Assembly: GCF_914767665.1 (NCBI RefSeq)
Contig: NC_059507.1
Location: forward strand, 14,694,001 to 14,758,000
Reading direction: 5' to 3'
Source: Harmonia axyridis
Lineage: Eukaryota; Arthropoda; Insecta; Coleoptera; Coccinellidae
Length of the DNA: 64,000 bases
Position 1 is the stretch's first letter. Each line of letters begins with the position of its first letter. A model generated the notes under the pieces. That model worked only from the letters and a program-made list of their open reading frames with translations, was not told where the DNA came from and searched no databases. Made by a program: the position numbers and the translations under genes. Below are positions 31,772-42,233 of the stretch, piece by piece.

Positions 31772-31772
31772 G
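31683..31772. repeat. TAA-rich microsatellite, 5' flank of Dong-like element
   Basis: Imperfect then perfect (ATA/TAA)n, with about ten uninterrupted units directly before the Dong-like 5' end. TAA units resume at its 3' end (35883-35905). The tract is best explained as the tail of the minus-strand LINE at 37933-39122. Confidence 0.85.
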
Positions 31773-31773
31773 G

Positions 31774-31799
31774 TAGGTGAATTCCTAGCGATTCACCTA
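31774..31799 (+). promoter_or_regulatory. 5'-end hairpin of Dong-like element
   Basis: TAGGTGAAT pairs with ATTCACCTA around a short loop (TCCTAGCG), at the extreme 5' end of the element. A second stem (GAGT.ACTC, 31804-31818) follows. Structured 5' ends in R2-type elements often contain HDV-like self-cleaving ribozymes. Whether this one does is untested. Confidence 0.4.
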
Positions 31800-32001
31800 T
31801 CAGGAGAGTTGAATCGACTCCTGCCCACCGCAGATTCCAGGAGCTCCCTGACCCGGGAAGCTGAAACCTGTCGAAGGGTCCCTGTCCAGGGTAACGGAAG
31901 TAGCCGTGTGGAAAGCAGCTCAAGAATTCTCCCACCGTAGCTCTGCGGATCGTAAAAAGCGATCAAAGGCCGTCTCCCCCACGACACGGGGGAACCCATG
32001 A

Positions 32002-35000
32002 ATGATGGTGAATTTGAGGAATAGGAATATAGAGCCGCTGCCTGAGGTTCGTCAGGGCGTGTCTGGAGCCGGCGCTGGACATGACAGTATGCGGGACGTC
32101 GGTGACAGAGTGCTTAGGAGACGGGCGTCTGTCGAACAAAATGCTACGCCTCCACAATCTCAACATTCTAGGAGAAGAATAACACGAGTTTCTCCGACCG
32201 CTGAAGGTGCTGCGCAGGATCCCCAACCAGCACTCACCCAAGCAGGTCTACCAAGAAGACGCATGAAATGGACAAGTTCGATAAATGAAACGATCATGCG
32301 CATATACTATGAAGTGACTAATATGGAAGAGGATAAAATAGGCTACCGGCAAAAATTATTTGCAGAATTCCAAAGAAACTATCCCGAACTCCAAGTTTCT
32401 GAGCAAAGAGTAGCCGACCAATACCGGGTCATATTGAGAAATAAACTTGTACCCGATGAGAGACTTAACACCATAAAAAATGAAGTCCAACTGAGGCTAC
32501 ATAATAGAGACCTCACTAACAACGAAAGGACAATTGAAGAAAACTATGATTGTGCTGAAAACCAACAGAACATCAATGCACAAATGAACACTGAGGAACA
32601 AAACAACGCAGATGTGATAGCAATAAGTGATGCTCAACGACGGAATATATATGCTGCACCCGTCGAAAATCCAGAAAAAGACCAAAGAGAACTACTGGAG
32701 CGATTATCTGCCACAATGAATAGATGCGTTATAGATTTTGAGGGCACAGATCCATTGAGACGACCGATTCTACCAAGATTGAGGACATCCAAGAAACTAT
32801 CTCATCTTCTGGTCATGACCAACAAGGAGATTATACCTAAGTATCTTTCTGACTACCATGATCTCGAATCATTACACCTCATCATATACTGTGCAGCATT
32901 TTCAATAGCAACAGTGCTAGGTGTGAAGCCAAAACCTAAAAGTCAGCAACCAGCCAGAGAAAAACAACAAAATAAACCACATTGGCAAAAAAGGCTAGAA
33001 AATAAAGTGCACAGCATCCGCCAAGATATTGGGAGGCTCACCCAATTTGCAAAAGGTTCGCCGTCTAGAAAATTACAAAAAATGGTGAATATAATAATGG
33101 ATCGTCACCGGCAACATACAACATATGATCCAAACAATGAAAATGCTCAACAAATTTTAGACACACTGAAACAAAAACTTAGTGTGTACTCCGAAAGACT
33201 CAGAAGATACAATGAGAGCTATAGAAGAAAACAGGATAATATGATTTTTGAAAACTCCGAAAGAAAATTCTATAGGATGTTAAACAACAATATGTCAGCA
33301 ACACCAGGAAGTTATCCAATCGTCGAGGATATTGAGAATTTTTGGACAGATCAACTGGCTTCACCAACCCCCTACAACTCCCAGGCTGATTGGATAAGAA
33401 GTGAAGAGAAATCCTGTGAGACAATAGAACACATGCCGCATAACGCAGTTTCTATAGAAGAATTCCATGAAATATTGAAAAACGCACACAATTGGAAATC
33501 ACCCGGCCCAGATGGAATCCACAACTTTTGGTTGAAGAAATTTTGGTGTATACACGGCAGGCTAGTTGAAACCATAAATGAGGTTATGAGGAATCCAACG
33601 GAAATGCCCAAATTTCTAACAACAGGGACCACATATCTCCTACCGAAGGATCTGCAACACACAGCGGATCCATCGAAATACAGACCCATTACATGTCTAC
33701 CAACAATATATAAAATCATCACATCATGTATAGCATCTCGTATCTACAAGCATTGCGAGACAAATAACATAATGACAGCACAGCAGAAAGGATGTTCCAA
33801 GAATGCACTAGGATCGAAGGAACTGCTGATCATAGATTCCATCATATGTAACCAAGCCTTCAAAAAACACAGAAATCTTTTTATGACATATTTTGACTAT
33901 AAGAAGGCCTTCGACTCTATTCCACGTGGGTGGCTGACAAAAATTTTGGAAATATACAAGATCGATCCAATTACAATAAACTTTCTGAAGTATGCAATGT
34001 GCAACTGGAGAACGAATATCGAACTCTCTACGGCGAACATAACTACTAAAGAGATTCCAATAAAAAGGGGAATTTTCCAAGGAGATTCATTGAGTCCCTT
34101 ATGGTTCTGCTTGGCGCTGAACCCCCTTTCTAAACAACTGAATGCTACTGAAAAAGGTTTCAATGTCAAAGGAAATAGAAATACCATTGCACTCAATCAT
34201 TTGCTATACATGGATGACCTAAAACTTATAACAGGCAACAAAAACCACTTGCAAATTATGGTCAAACTAGTGGAAAATTTTTCGAAAGACGTGGGGATGA
34301 AATTCGGATTGGACAAGTGTCGTACGATTAGCGTAGTGCGTGGAAAAATCCAAGATGAACCGATAGCTCTCTCCAATGGACAGGAGATAGAAGCAATGAA
34401 ATCGGACGATTTTTATAAATACTTAGGAATGAAACAAAACCGACGAATAAACCATCAAAGAATGAAGGAAGACTTAACAACTGAGTTCATTAGGAGAATC
34501 AACAAAATTTTAAAAACAAACCTCAACAGCAAGAACATGACGAGAGCCATCAACACATATGCATGTTCAATTCTCACATACTCTTTCGGTATCATTCCAT
34601 GGAGCAAAACAGATATGGAAAACCTGCAACGCAAAATGAGAACCTTGATGACGAAAGCACACAAGCACCATCCGAAAAGTAGCATTGAGAGGACGACACT
34701 GCCGAGGAATAAAGGAGGCAGAGGTCTGCTGGACATCATGGAACTTGCCCATGGTCAAATTGAATGCCTACGAACATACTTCAAAGACAAATCAGGCACG
34801 TCAGAGATCTACAAAGTACTGTGTGAAGCAGACGAATCAACACCTTTGCAACTGCACAAGGAGCAATTGTCATACAACCACCAGACAATCCAAGAAAAAA
34901 TGCAAAGATGGAGAGAAAAGCCCCTACATGGACGACATTTCAACGAGGTGAACCAGGATCATGTCGACATTGAAGCGTCGAACTATTGGCTGACATCAGG

Positions 35001-35808
35001 TGCGATGTATCCAGAAACGGAAGGATTTCTTTTAGCCATCCAAGATCAAGTGATCTCAACAAGAAATTACTGCAAGCATATCATAAAGGATCGAACTATT
35101 ACTGACGATCGATGCCGTTATGGCTGTCCAACGAATGAGACAATCCAACATATCACGGGAGGATGTCAAATGTTTGCAGGAAATGAATATAAAGAGAGAC
35201 ACGATGCAGTAGGAAAGATACTACACCAAGAAATGGCAACTAAATTAACACTAATTCATTCTGAGAAAGTGCCATACTACAAATACCGACCGGAAACCAT
35301 CCTGGAGAACGAACGCTATAAACTGTACTGGGATCGTACAGTTTTGACTGATAAAACAGTCCCTCACAACAGGCCAGATATATTGCTAGTTGATAAACAT
35401 CAAAAGGCAGCAATACTCATCGACGTAGCAATACCCAATAACAACAACATGCGTCAAAAAGAGGTGGAAAAAATTTCAAAGTATAGGGACCTCGAATTTC
35501 AGATAAAGCGCCAGTGGGGAATGATATCAACGAGAACTATTCCAATTATCATCTCAACAACAGGAATAGTACCCAAAAATCTCAAGAGAAATATCAAGCA
35601 ACTAGGTCTTAGTGAGTATATATGTAATATAATGCAAAAAGCTGTTCTTTTAGGTACTGCAAGGACGGTGAGAAAATTCCTAGGAAGCGAAGGACAGGTC
35701 CAAGGATCACGTGTGAGAGGACCAGAAGTTCGACGAGAACCAGGGGGACCACAACGACCGGACACGACCGAGCTCTGCCCTTCTGATATTTTAAATATCT
35801 GGGATTGA
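32002..35808 (+). CDS. Dong/R4-like retrotransposon protein (1268 aa)
   Basis: Single ORF from ATG at 32002, intact. From the N-terminus: a basic region; a Myb/SANT-like segment from W90 (RRRMKWTSSINETI through VSEQRVADQYR); a linker; and the reverse transcriptase. The RT shows YRPITCLPTIYKI (about 560), FDYKKAFDSI (about 631), GIFQGDSLSPLWF (about 689) and YMDD at 736-739. Then come a CCHC zinc motif (C1038, C1042, H1050, C1055; CX3CX7HX4C) and a restriction-like endonuclease core, RPD (D1126) with D1141 in LIDVAIP. The protein would nick DNA at TAA-type targets and prime reverse transcription there. No separate ORF1 is present, as usual for single-ORF site-specific LINEs. All catalytic residues seem preserved, so it is potentially active. 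Confidence 0.9.
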   Translation: MMVNLRNRNIEPLPEVRQGVSGAGAGHDSMRDVGDRVLRRRASVEQNATPPQSQHSRRRITRVSPTAEGAAQDPQPALTQAGLPRRRMKWTSSINETIMRIYYEVTNMEEDKIGYRQKLFAEFQRNYPELQVSEQRVADQYRVILRNKLVPDERLNTIKNEVQLRLHNRDLTNNERTIEENYDCAENQQNINAQMNTEEQNNADVIAISDAQRRNIYAAPVENPEKDQRELLERLSATMNRCVIDFEGTDPLRRPILPRLRTSKKLSHLLVMTNKEIIPKYLSDYHDLESLHLIIYCAAFSIATVLGVKPKPKSQQPAREKQQNKPHWQKRLENKVHSIRQDIGRLTQFAKGSPSRKLQKMVNIIMDRHRQHTTYDPNNENAQQILDTLKQKLSVYSERLRRYNESYRRKQDNMIFENSERKFYRMLNNNMSATPGSYPIVEDIENFWTDQLASPTPYNSQADWIRSEEKSCETIEHMPHNAVSIEEFHEILKNAHNWKSPGPDGIHNFWLKKFWCIHGRLVETINEVMRNPTEMPKFLTTGTTYLLPKDLQHTADPSKYRPITCLPTIYKIITSCIASRIYKHCETNNIMTAQQKGCSKNALGSKELLIIDSIICNQAFKKHRNLFMTYFDYKKAFDSIPRGWLTKILEIYKIDPITINFLKYAMCNWRTNIELSTANITTKEIPIKRGIFQGDSLSPLWFCLALNPLSKQLNATEKGFNVKGNRNTIALNHLLYMDDLKLITGNKNHLQIMVKLVENFSKDVGMKFGLDKCRTISVVRGKIQDEPIALSNGQEIEAMKSDDFYKYLGMKQNRRINHQRMKEDLTTEFIRRINKILKTNLNSKNMTRAINTYACSILTYSFGIIPWSKTDMENLQRKMRTLMTKAHKHHPKSSIERTTLPRNKGGRGLLDIMELAHGQIECLRTYFKDKSGTSEIYKVLCEADESTPLQLHKEQLSYNHQTIQEKMQRWREKPLHGRHFNEVNQDHVDIEASNYWLTSGAMYPETEGFLLAIQDQVISTRNYCKHIIKDRTITDDRCRYGCPTNETIQHITGGCQMFAGNEYKERHDAVGKILHQEMATKLTLIHSEKVPYYKYRPETILENERYKLYWDRTVLTDKTVPHNRPDILLVDKHQKAAILIDVAIPNNNNMRQKEVEKISKYRDLEFQIKRQWGMISTRTIPIIISTTGIVPKNLKRNIKQLGLSEYICNIMQKAVLLGTARTVRKFLGSEGQVQGSRVRGPEVRREPGGPQRPDTTELCPSDILNIWD

Positions 35809-35882
35809 GTGAATGTTCCTCTTAGCGAGGAGTGAGAAGCCGACGGCGAGGAGAAATCCTACGCGTATAGGCAAAAGTCGGG

Positions 35883-35910
35883 TATAATAATAATAATAAT
35901 AATAATTTAT
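35883..35910. repeat. TAA microsatellite between the two Dong-like copies
   Basis: About seven TAA units followed by TTTATTATT. The right end of the second copy is followed by ATAATTTATT, which also precedes that copy (35901-35910), so a short target duplication is possible. Confidence 0.7.
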
Positions 35911-37930
35911 TATTCAACACAGAAATCTTTTTATGACATATTTTGACTATAATAAGGCCTTCGACTCTATTCCACATGGGTGGCTGACCAAAATTTTGGA
36001 AATATACAAGATCGATCCAATTACAATAAACTTTCTGAAGTATGCAATGTGCAACTGGAGAACGAATATCGAACTCTCTACGGCGAACATAACTACTAAA
36101 GAGATTCCAATAAAAAGGGGAATTTTCCAAGGAGATTCATTGAGTCCCTTATGGTTCTGCTTGGCGCTGAACCCCCTTTCGAAACAACTGAATGCTACTG
36201 AAAAAGGTTTCAATGTCAAAGGAAATAGAAATACTATTGCACTCAATCATTTGCTATACATGGATGACCTAAAACTTATAACAGGCAACAAAAACCACTT
36301 GCAAATTATGGTCAAACTGGTGGAAAATTTTTCGAAAGACGTGGGGATGAAATTCGGATTGGACAAGTGTCGTACGATTAGCGTAGTGCGTGGAAAAATC
36401 CAAGATGAACCGATAGCTCTCTCCAATGGACAGGAGATAGGAGCAATGAAATCGGACGATCTCTATAAATATCTAGGAATGAAACAAAACCGACGAATAA
36501 ACCATCAAAGAATGAAGGAAGACTTAACAACTGAGTTCATTAGGAGAATCAACAAAATTTTAAAAACAAACCTCAACAGCAAGAACATGACGAGAGCTAT
36601 CAATACATAAGCATGTTCAATTCTTACATACTCTTTCGGTATCATTCCATGGACCAAAACAGATATAGAAAACCTACAACGCAAAATGAGAACCTTGATG
36701 ACGAAAGCACACAAGCACCATCCGAAAAGTAGCATTGAGAGGACGACACTGCCGAGGAATAAAGGAGGCAGAGGTCTGCTAGACATCATGGAACTTGCCC
36801 ATGGGCAAATTGAATGCCTACGAACATACTTCAAAGACAAATCAGGCATGTCAGAGATCTACAAAGTACTGTGTGAAGCAGACGAATCAACACCTTTACA
36901 ACTGAACAAGGAGCAATTGTCATACAACCACCAGACAATCCAAGAAAAACTGCAAAGATGGAGAGAAAAGCCCCTACATGGACGACATTTCAATGAGGTG
37001 AACCAGGATCATGTCGACATTGAAGCGTCGAACTATTGGCTCACATCAGGTGCGATGTATCCAGAAACGGAAGGATTTCTTTTAGCCATCCAAGATCAAG
37101 TGATCTCAACAAAAAATTACTGCAAGCATATCATAAAGGATCGAACTATTACTGACGATCGATGCCGTTATGGGTGTCCAACGAATGAGACAATCCAACA
37201 TATCACGGGAGGATGTCAAATGTTTGCAGGAAATGAATATAAAGAGAGACACGATGCAGTAGGAAAGATACTACACCAAGAAATGGCAACTAAATTAACA
37301 CTAATTCATTCTGAAAAAGTGCCATATTACAAGTACCGACCGGAAACCATCCTAGAAAACGAACGCTATAAACTGTACTGGGATCGTACAGTTTTGACTG
37401 ATAAAACAGTCCCTCACAACAGGCCAGATATATTGCTAGTTGATAAACATCAAAAGTCAGCAATACTCATCGACGTAGCTATACCTAATAACAACAACAT
37501 GCGTCAAAAAGAGGTCGAAAAAATTTCAAAATATAGGGACCTCGAATTTCAGATAAAGCGCCCGTGGGGAATGATATCAACGAGAACTATTCCAATTATT
37601 ATCTCAACAACAGGAATAGTACCCAAAAATCTCAAGAGAAATATCAAGCAACTAGCACTTAGTGAGTATATATGTAATATAATGCAAAAAGCTGTTCTTT
37701 TAGGTACTGCAAGGACGGTGAGAAAATTTCTAGGAAACGAAGGACAGGTCCAAGTAACGCGTGTAAGAGGACCAGAAGATCGACGAGAACCAGGGACCAC
37801 AAGGACCGGACACGACCGAGCTCTACCCTTCTGATATTTTAAATATCTGGGACTGAGTGAATGTTCCTCTTAGCGAGGAGTGAGAAGCCGACGGCGAGGA
37901 GAAATCCTACGCGTATAGGCAAAAGTCGGG
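35911..37930 (+). mobile_element. 5'-truncated second Dong-like copy
   Basis: Starts abruptly at ACACAGAAATC, equivalent to about 33868 of the full copy. It runs with only scattered substitutions to the same 3' end (GGCAAAAGTCGGG). The two copies lie head to tail about 30 bp apart. Confidence 0.9.
35933..37834 (+). pseudogene. Truncated Dong-like ORF with premature stop
   Basis: Encodes the RT from FDYNKAFDSI onward, including GIFQGDSLSP and YMDD. A Tyr codon of the full copy is TAA at 36608-36610. The frame then stays open from about 36611 to 37834 through the CCHC and endonuclease region. Near the C-terminus a small deletion changes the last residues to TRTGHDRALPF. It lacks the N-terminal domains, so it is non-functional. 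Confidence 0.85.
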
Positions 37931-37932
37931 GG

Positions 37933-39122
37933 ATAATTTATTCCTCCTTTAAGACATCATACAATGTATAGGAATAGTCAACAAGAAAAAAAGAAAATAA
38001 CAACATATTGAAAATATAAAGAGAACAATGTTGGTAAAAGTTAGTATTAAAAAAGTCTTAAGTGATAGAATTAGTAAAGAACTCTTGAATATTATAAAAG
38101 CAATTGTCAATCAACATTGATTTTACTTCTTTCTTAAATTGTTTTTCACCAAGTCTCTTATAATGTTTAGGCAAGTGATTATATAATTTAATTCCTGTGA
38201 AAGTAGGTGACGACTCATATTTTTTAGTGTTATGCTTGGGAATACATAAAATATCCTCATGCCTAGTATTGTAGCTATGAAAATCTGTACATGTTTTAAG
38301 TTTTTTTAAATTTTGGTGAACATAAATTAGACAATTGAACATATATATAGAAGGAAATGATAATATTTTATTTTCCTTGAATATAGGGCGACATGAGTCT
38401 CGAGGACTCAGGTTGAAAATGAGACGAAGTACTCTCTTCTGTGCAACAAATACACGCCCAGCATATGGGGATGAACCCCACAGAACCACGTTATAGCAGA
38501 GGTGACTATATACACTACTAAAATACACCCCAACGAGAGAATCTAATCTAATGATAGTGAACTCTTGAGGCGGGAAATAGCAAAGTAGGATTTACTCATT
38601 TTGTTACATACGTGATCAATGTTGAAGGACCATCTCAACCCACTGTCCACACGTACTCCCAGAAAACTGACACACTCTGATGACCTGAGGCTGAAGTCTG
38701 AAAGGTCCACAGTGAAATCAAGACCGTTCCTTATCTGAAATTTGATGATTTTGGTTTTATCCAAATTTACAATCAAAGAGTTCCCTCGGCACCAGACAAT
38801 AAATCGTTTGATAAGAGATTCACAAATCCTTATCAGTTCTTCAAGATCACGAGCTTTAATTGCCAAAGAGGTTTCATCAGCAAAGAGAATTATAATGCAA
38901 GCCACAATATGATGAGGAAGCTCGTTGATGAATAGGAGAAAAAGAAGTGGCCCTAAGACTGAACCTTGGGGAATACCTAATTTTGGATAATATCTTCGGG
39001 AATGGGAGCCACCCTGCTTAACCACCATAGACCGGTCTGAAAGAAAACTACGAATCCAATCGAGGAATACTCCTCGGAAACCCATTTGATACATTTTCTC
39101 TATAAGAAACTCTGGTTGAATG
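37933..39122 (-). pseudogene. 5'-truncated LINE with frameshift; FADE in place of FADD
   Basis: Minus strand, from 39122 down: MYQMGFRGVFLDWIRSFLSD, LGIPQGSVLGPLLFLLFINE and ADETSLAIKA, where the second catalytic Asp of F-A-D-D is Glu. Then come FIVWCRGNSLIVNLDKTK and SFLGVRVDSGLRWSF. After a frame break near 38530-38542 the C-terminus follows at 38528-38058, with FHSYNTRHED, GIKLYNHLPKHYK and NCFYNIQEFF. The 3' UTR ends GAGGAATAAATTAT. The TAA-type tail, now at 31683-31772 on the far side of the Dong-like copies, belongs to this LINE. It is related to the fragment at 9837-10337. Confidence 0.75.
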
Positions 39123-39255
39123 CTACGTCAGAACTACAAAAAATCAAAGTATTGGACCAAAGTTTTTTCATAAATTTTTCTAAATTACTAGTGGTGCACC
39201 AAACAAATGTCACAGCATAGATTTTAATTCAAAATAAGCATATCACATGATGTAT

Positions 39256-40135
39256 GAATGGTTTCAACGCATCAAGAACGGTGATTTTGATGTCGAAGAC
39301 CAGCGTTGATCAACACTCGTATCAAAAACAACAAGAATTGGCAGGATCATTCGGAGTGACGCAAGAGTCCATTTCAAATCGCCTGAAAGTTATGGGAATG
39401 ATAGAAATAAGGAACTTGGGTGCCGTACGAGTTGAAGCCGGGAGATGTTGAACGTCGTTTGTTTGCTTGTGAACAGCTGCCTGCAAGGCAAATATGAAAG
39501 AGATTTCTGCATTGCATTGTGACTGGCTACTAAAAAGGGGCAAATACGATAATCCCAAGCCCAGAAAATCATGTGGATATCCCGGTCACGCTTCCACGTT
39601 GACGACCAAACCGAATAGTCACGGTTTCAAGGACATGCTCAGTATTTGGTGGGACCAGCTCGGCGTTGTGTAGTATGAGTTGTTAAAACAGACTGAGACA
39701 ATCACAGGCGATCGTTATCAAAAACTATTAATGTATTTGAGCCAAACATTGAAAGACAAACGGCCACAATACAACGAGAGACATGACAAAGTGATTTTAC
39801 AGCATGACGATGCTCGACCCCATTTTGCAAAAGTGGTCAAGACATTTGGAAATGGGATGTCCTACCCCACCCACCGTATTCTCCAGACGTTGCTTCCTCG
39901 GACTATCAACGGCACACGGCCTGGTTGATCAGCACTTCCGGTCTTATGAAGAAGTAAAAATTGGATCGATTCGTGGATCTCTTCAAAAGACGACCAGTTT
40001 TTTCAACGCTGCTCGAAAGATAGGGAGAAGTAGTAGCCAGCGATGCACAATACTTTGAATCATAAATGTATAACCAGTTTCCTACAATAAAGCCTCGAAT
40101 TTTGGAAAAAAACGGCGGAAGCAAAGTTGTACGCC
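39256..40135 (+). pseudogene. 3' half of the split mariner
   Basis: Resumes with GAATGGTTTCAA, then reads FQRIKNGDFDVED, AGSFGVTQESISNRLKVMGM, KPGDVERRLFACEQL-like residues and ITGDRYQKLLMYLSQTLKDK. The VILQHDDARPHFAKVVKTF segment holds the second catalytic Asp, and SYEEVK lies towards the C-terminus. Several frameshifts separate these. It ends with the inverted terminus GCGGAAGCAAAGTTGTACGC followed by TA at 40136-40137. Same family as 8844-9809 and 45003-45785. Confidence 0.85.
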
Positions 40136-40137
40136 TA

Positions 40138-40449
40138 GGTAGTAGTTGAATAGCCCGTGATGAACAAGAAGAAGATGTTAATAGTATTTAACAATTTTTT
40201 TTTCCAATACAAAACCTATATCTATAGTATATGATACTGTTCGATGGCGAAGCCAAAATTTAGTTTTGTGGAAGCATAACATTGAACGAATTAGGCGACA
40301 AGGGAGGTATTGGTGCAGGTTCTCGGTTGTATAAGAAAATTAAATATGTATAAAATTCTATAATTCGGAGAATAAAATAGAGGTTAATAAAGAACAAATT
40401 TTATATATTCGTTTTCCTTTCAGATGTTCCTAGGATATCTGAGGCATTC
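40138..40449. other. No gene recognised
   Basis: AT-rich DNA between the mariner end and the hAT-like fragment. Nothing recognisable. Confidence 0.35.
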
Positions 40450-40760
40450 TCAATATCGAATTCAAAATTATGATGAAGATTCATTAGTCAATCTCTCACT
40501 TCCCATTGTACTTCCCAAATACGTTTTGAGTCTCTTGAGGGTAGAATGAGTTCTTTCCGGCTTGGCCGTCGATACTGGTATCATACAAAATATTGAGCAT
40601 AAGATAGGTATATTAGGAAATAACTGCACATCATATTTCGATTGTACAGCTACTGAATTAAGTTTTGAATAAGGTTTCCCGATAATTCCATCTCGAATCA
40701 TATTCAAATTTATATTATTTCATTGGCTGTTTCTAAATCCAATTCATATAATTTTGTTAA
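40450..40760 (-). pseudogene. hAT-family transposase C-terminal (dimerisation) fragment
   Basis: The minus strand reads PVSTAKPERTHSTLKRLKTY, LGSTMGSERLTN and, in another frame, LMNLHHNFEFDIENASDIL. It corresponds to the C-terminal hAT dimerisation motif (P.S.A..ER.FS.LK..K..LR..M...RL..L), as also found in ZMYM-type proteins. The catalytic core is absent and there is a frame break after ERLTN. Confidence 0.7.
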
Positions 40761-42231
40761 TTTTTTCGAATCAGTCGAGGAGTCATTACTGCAACCAATC
40801 AAACACATAAATGATGATAACACATATCGAAGATTGAGCAATCTGTTACTAAATTGAAAATTTTGATGCCAATTGTTTAAAAACTACAAAAACTTGCTCT
40901 TGTATTTCGGTATGCAACTACTGAAATACTACATGGTGACAATAAAATTCGAACTTTAAAGTTATCTTTGAGTAAGAGCCCTAAAGAAATTCTTTCTATA
41001 TTGAAGTTGCCGATTGAAGCAATAAATGATGGCCAGTTATCAATAATGAATGAAAATCCTCAACGAACATGCCTAGGAGATTCGGAATAGAACACATTGA
41101 CCATTACATTACATTACATAGATATGCAACATTGCCAAATAGTAAAATGGACAACAGCCTCTTAAACCAAATTCTACACTCTTGACGACCCATATTCTTC
41201 TAAACCTGATACAATTCTATATTTCCATGATGCTCCTTCGCACCCTGATGTCTATATCGTCCTTACAGAACATACAGTTATCAGCATAACAGTTCCATTC
41301 CAGCGCTTTCAATAGAACCGCTCTGCCGTCACAGCGCTGGGGATCGTATTCATAACCTTTCCTGCAAGTTTATGATTTATGTTGGCAGATCTGTTGGAAG
41401 TCGCCGTTATCTGAAACGGTTTTGCCGCAGTTCTGCCACAATGACCGCTCCGTGGTTTTTCTTTGTATTCATCTCCCAGTCCCCGATAAAATACTATTTT
41501 TGCATCAAAAGATACCTAGTGATTTATTGGGCGATTTTTCCTTTGCGGCAGTCGTGAATATTCAATGTATATGTTTTTGTTGGGAACTTACTTGGAGTTT
41601 ATCCATTCTTCTGCGCCAGATAAACATAGTTCAGTGGTGAATCAATTTTTCTGGGGACTATCTTGATTGAAACTTCAATATGATTTTGTAGTTAACGTTG
41701 GGGGTACATAATATAGAGGGTGCTTCAGAGTGAAATGCTTAGTGTATTTGTGGTGAGAATCTTTGGGTGCTTTTGAAAGGAACAGTTTATATAATCCAAT
41801 GCCCCAAACCTCTTAACTTTAGAGCTTTGAATTTTAAGGAACATTTTTTTGCATAACTTGAAAGACTTGGAACACGATGGCCATTTCTGCAAAAAAAAAA
41901 TTAAATTTTCAGGTTCATTTACATTCGAAAGGATTCGAATCAGATATTTCTGGAGAAATATAACATCCACTGCTCCATTATTTTTGAAAATCTCATTCAC
42001 TTAAGGTGATATATTAAACGATTGAATTAATAGAAGGAATATTCAATACCATTGAAAAAATTGAAATAATTCAAATAAGTTGTTGGAAGTGTTTAACAAA
42101 ACTATGGAGTTTCGAAAAAAGTCGATTATAAAAATGAATTCATCGTCAGAACTCAGGGTTGAATGAGCAGGTATTGAGTATTTTGATTTTCATTCATGTG
42201 TTAACATATTAATAGGTTATGAAATTCCTTA
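40761..42231. other. No gene recognised
   Basis: AT-rich DNA with scattered short open frames. A possible repeat end (GAGGGTGCTTCAGAGTGAAA at about 41717) suggests another MITE, but no matching second end was found. Confidence 0.35.
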
Positions 42232-42233
42232 TA

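Larger units (their letters stand above)
31773..35882 (+). mobile_element. Full-length R4/Dong-like non-LTR retrotransposon
   Basis: About 4.1 kb: a 5' UTR of about 229 bp with strong secondary structure, one long ORF (32002-35808), and a short 3' UTR ending GGCAAAAGTCGGG. It is flanked on both sides by TAA repeats. Dong of Bombyx mori was originally described inserted in TAA repeats, and the protein architecture here (Myb-like, RT, CCHC, restriction-like endonuclease, no AP endonuclease) agrees with the R4/Dong group. The element appears complete and young. Confidence 0.85.
31284..39255. mobile_element. Repeat Y insertion, itself filled by nested LINEs
   Basis: This 7972-bp insertion in the mariner is flanked by the 12-bp duplication GAATGGTTTCAA (31272-31283, 39256-39267). 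Its outer parts, 31284-31697 and about 39123-39205, match consecutive parts of the uninterrupted Y copy at 43273-43787, which reads straight through from GTTAGCAGA to CAGAACTACAAAAAATC. At that junction Y was interrupted by a minus-strand LINE and two Dong-like elements. Y has no coding sequence and its class is unknown. Confidence 0.75.

Noticed and set aside
32002..35808. Minus-strand open frames antisense to the Dong-like ORF (for example 33372-33722, 35499-35765)
   Set aside because: They are shadows of the intact sense ORF, recur antisense to the truncated copy, and show no independent motif.
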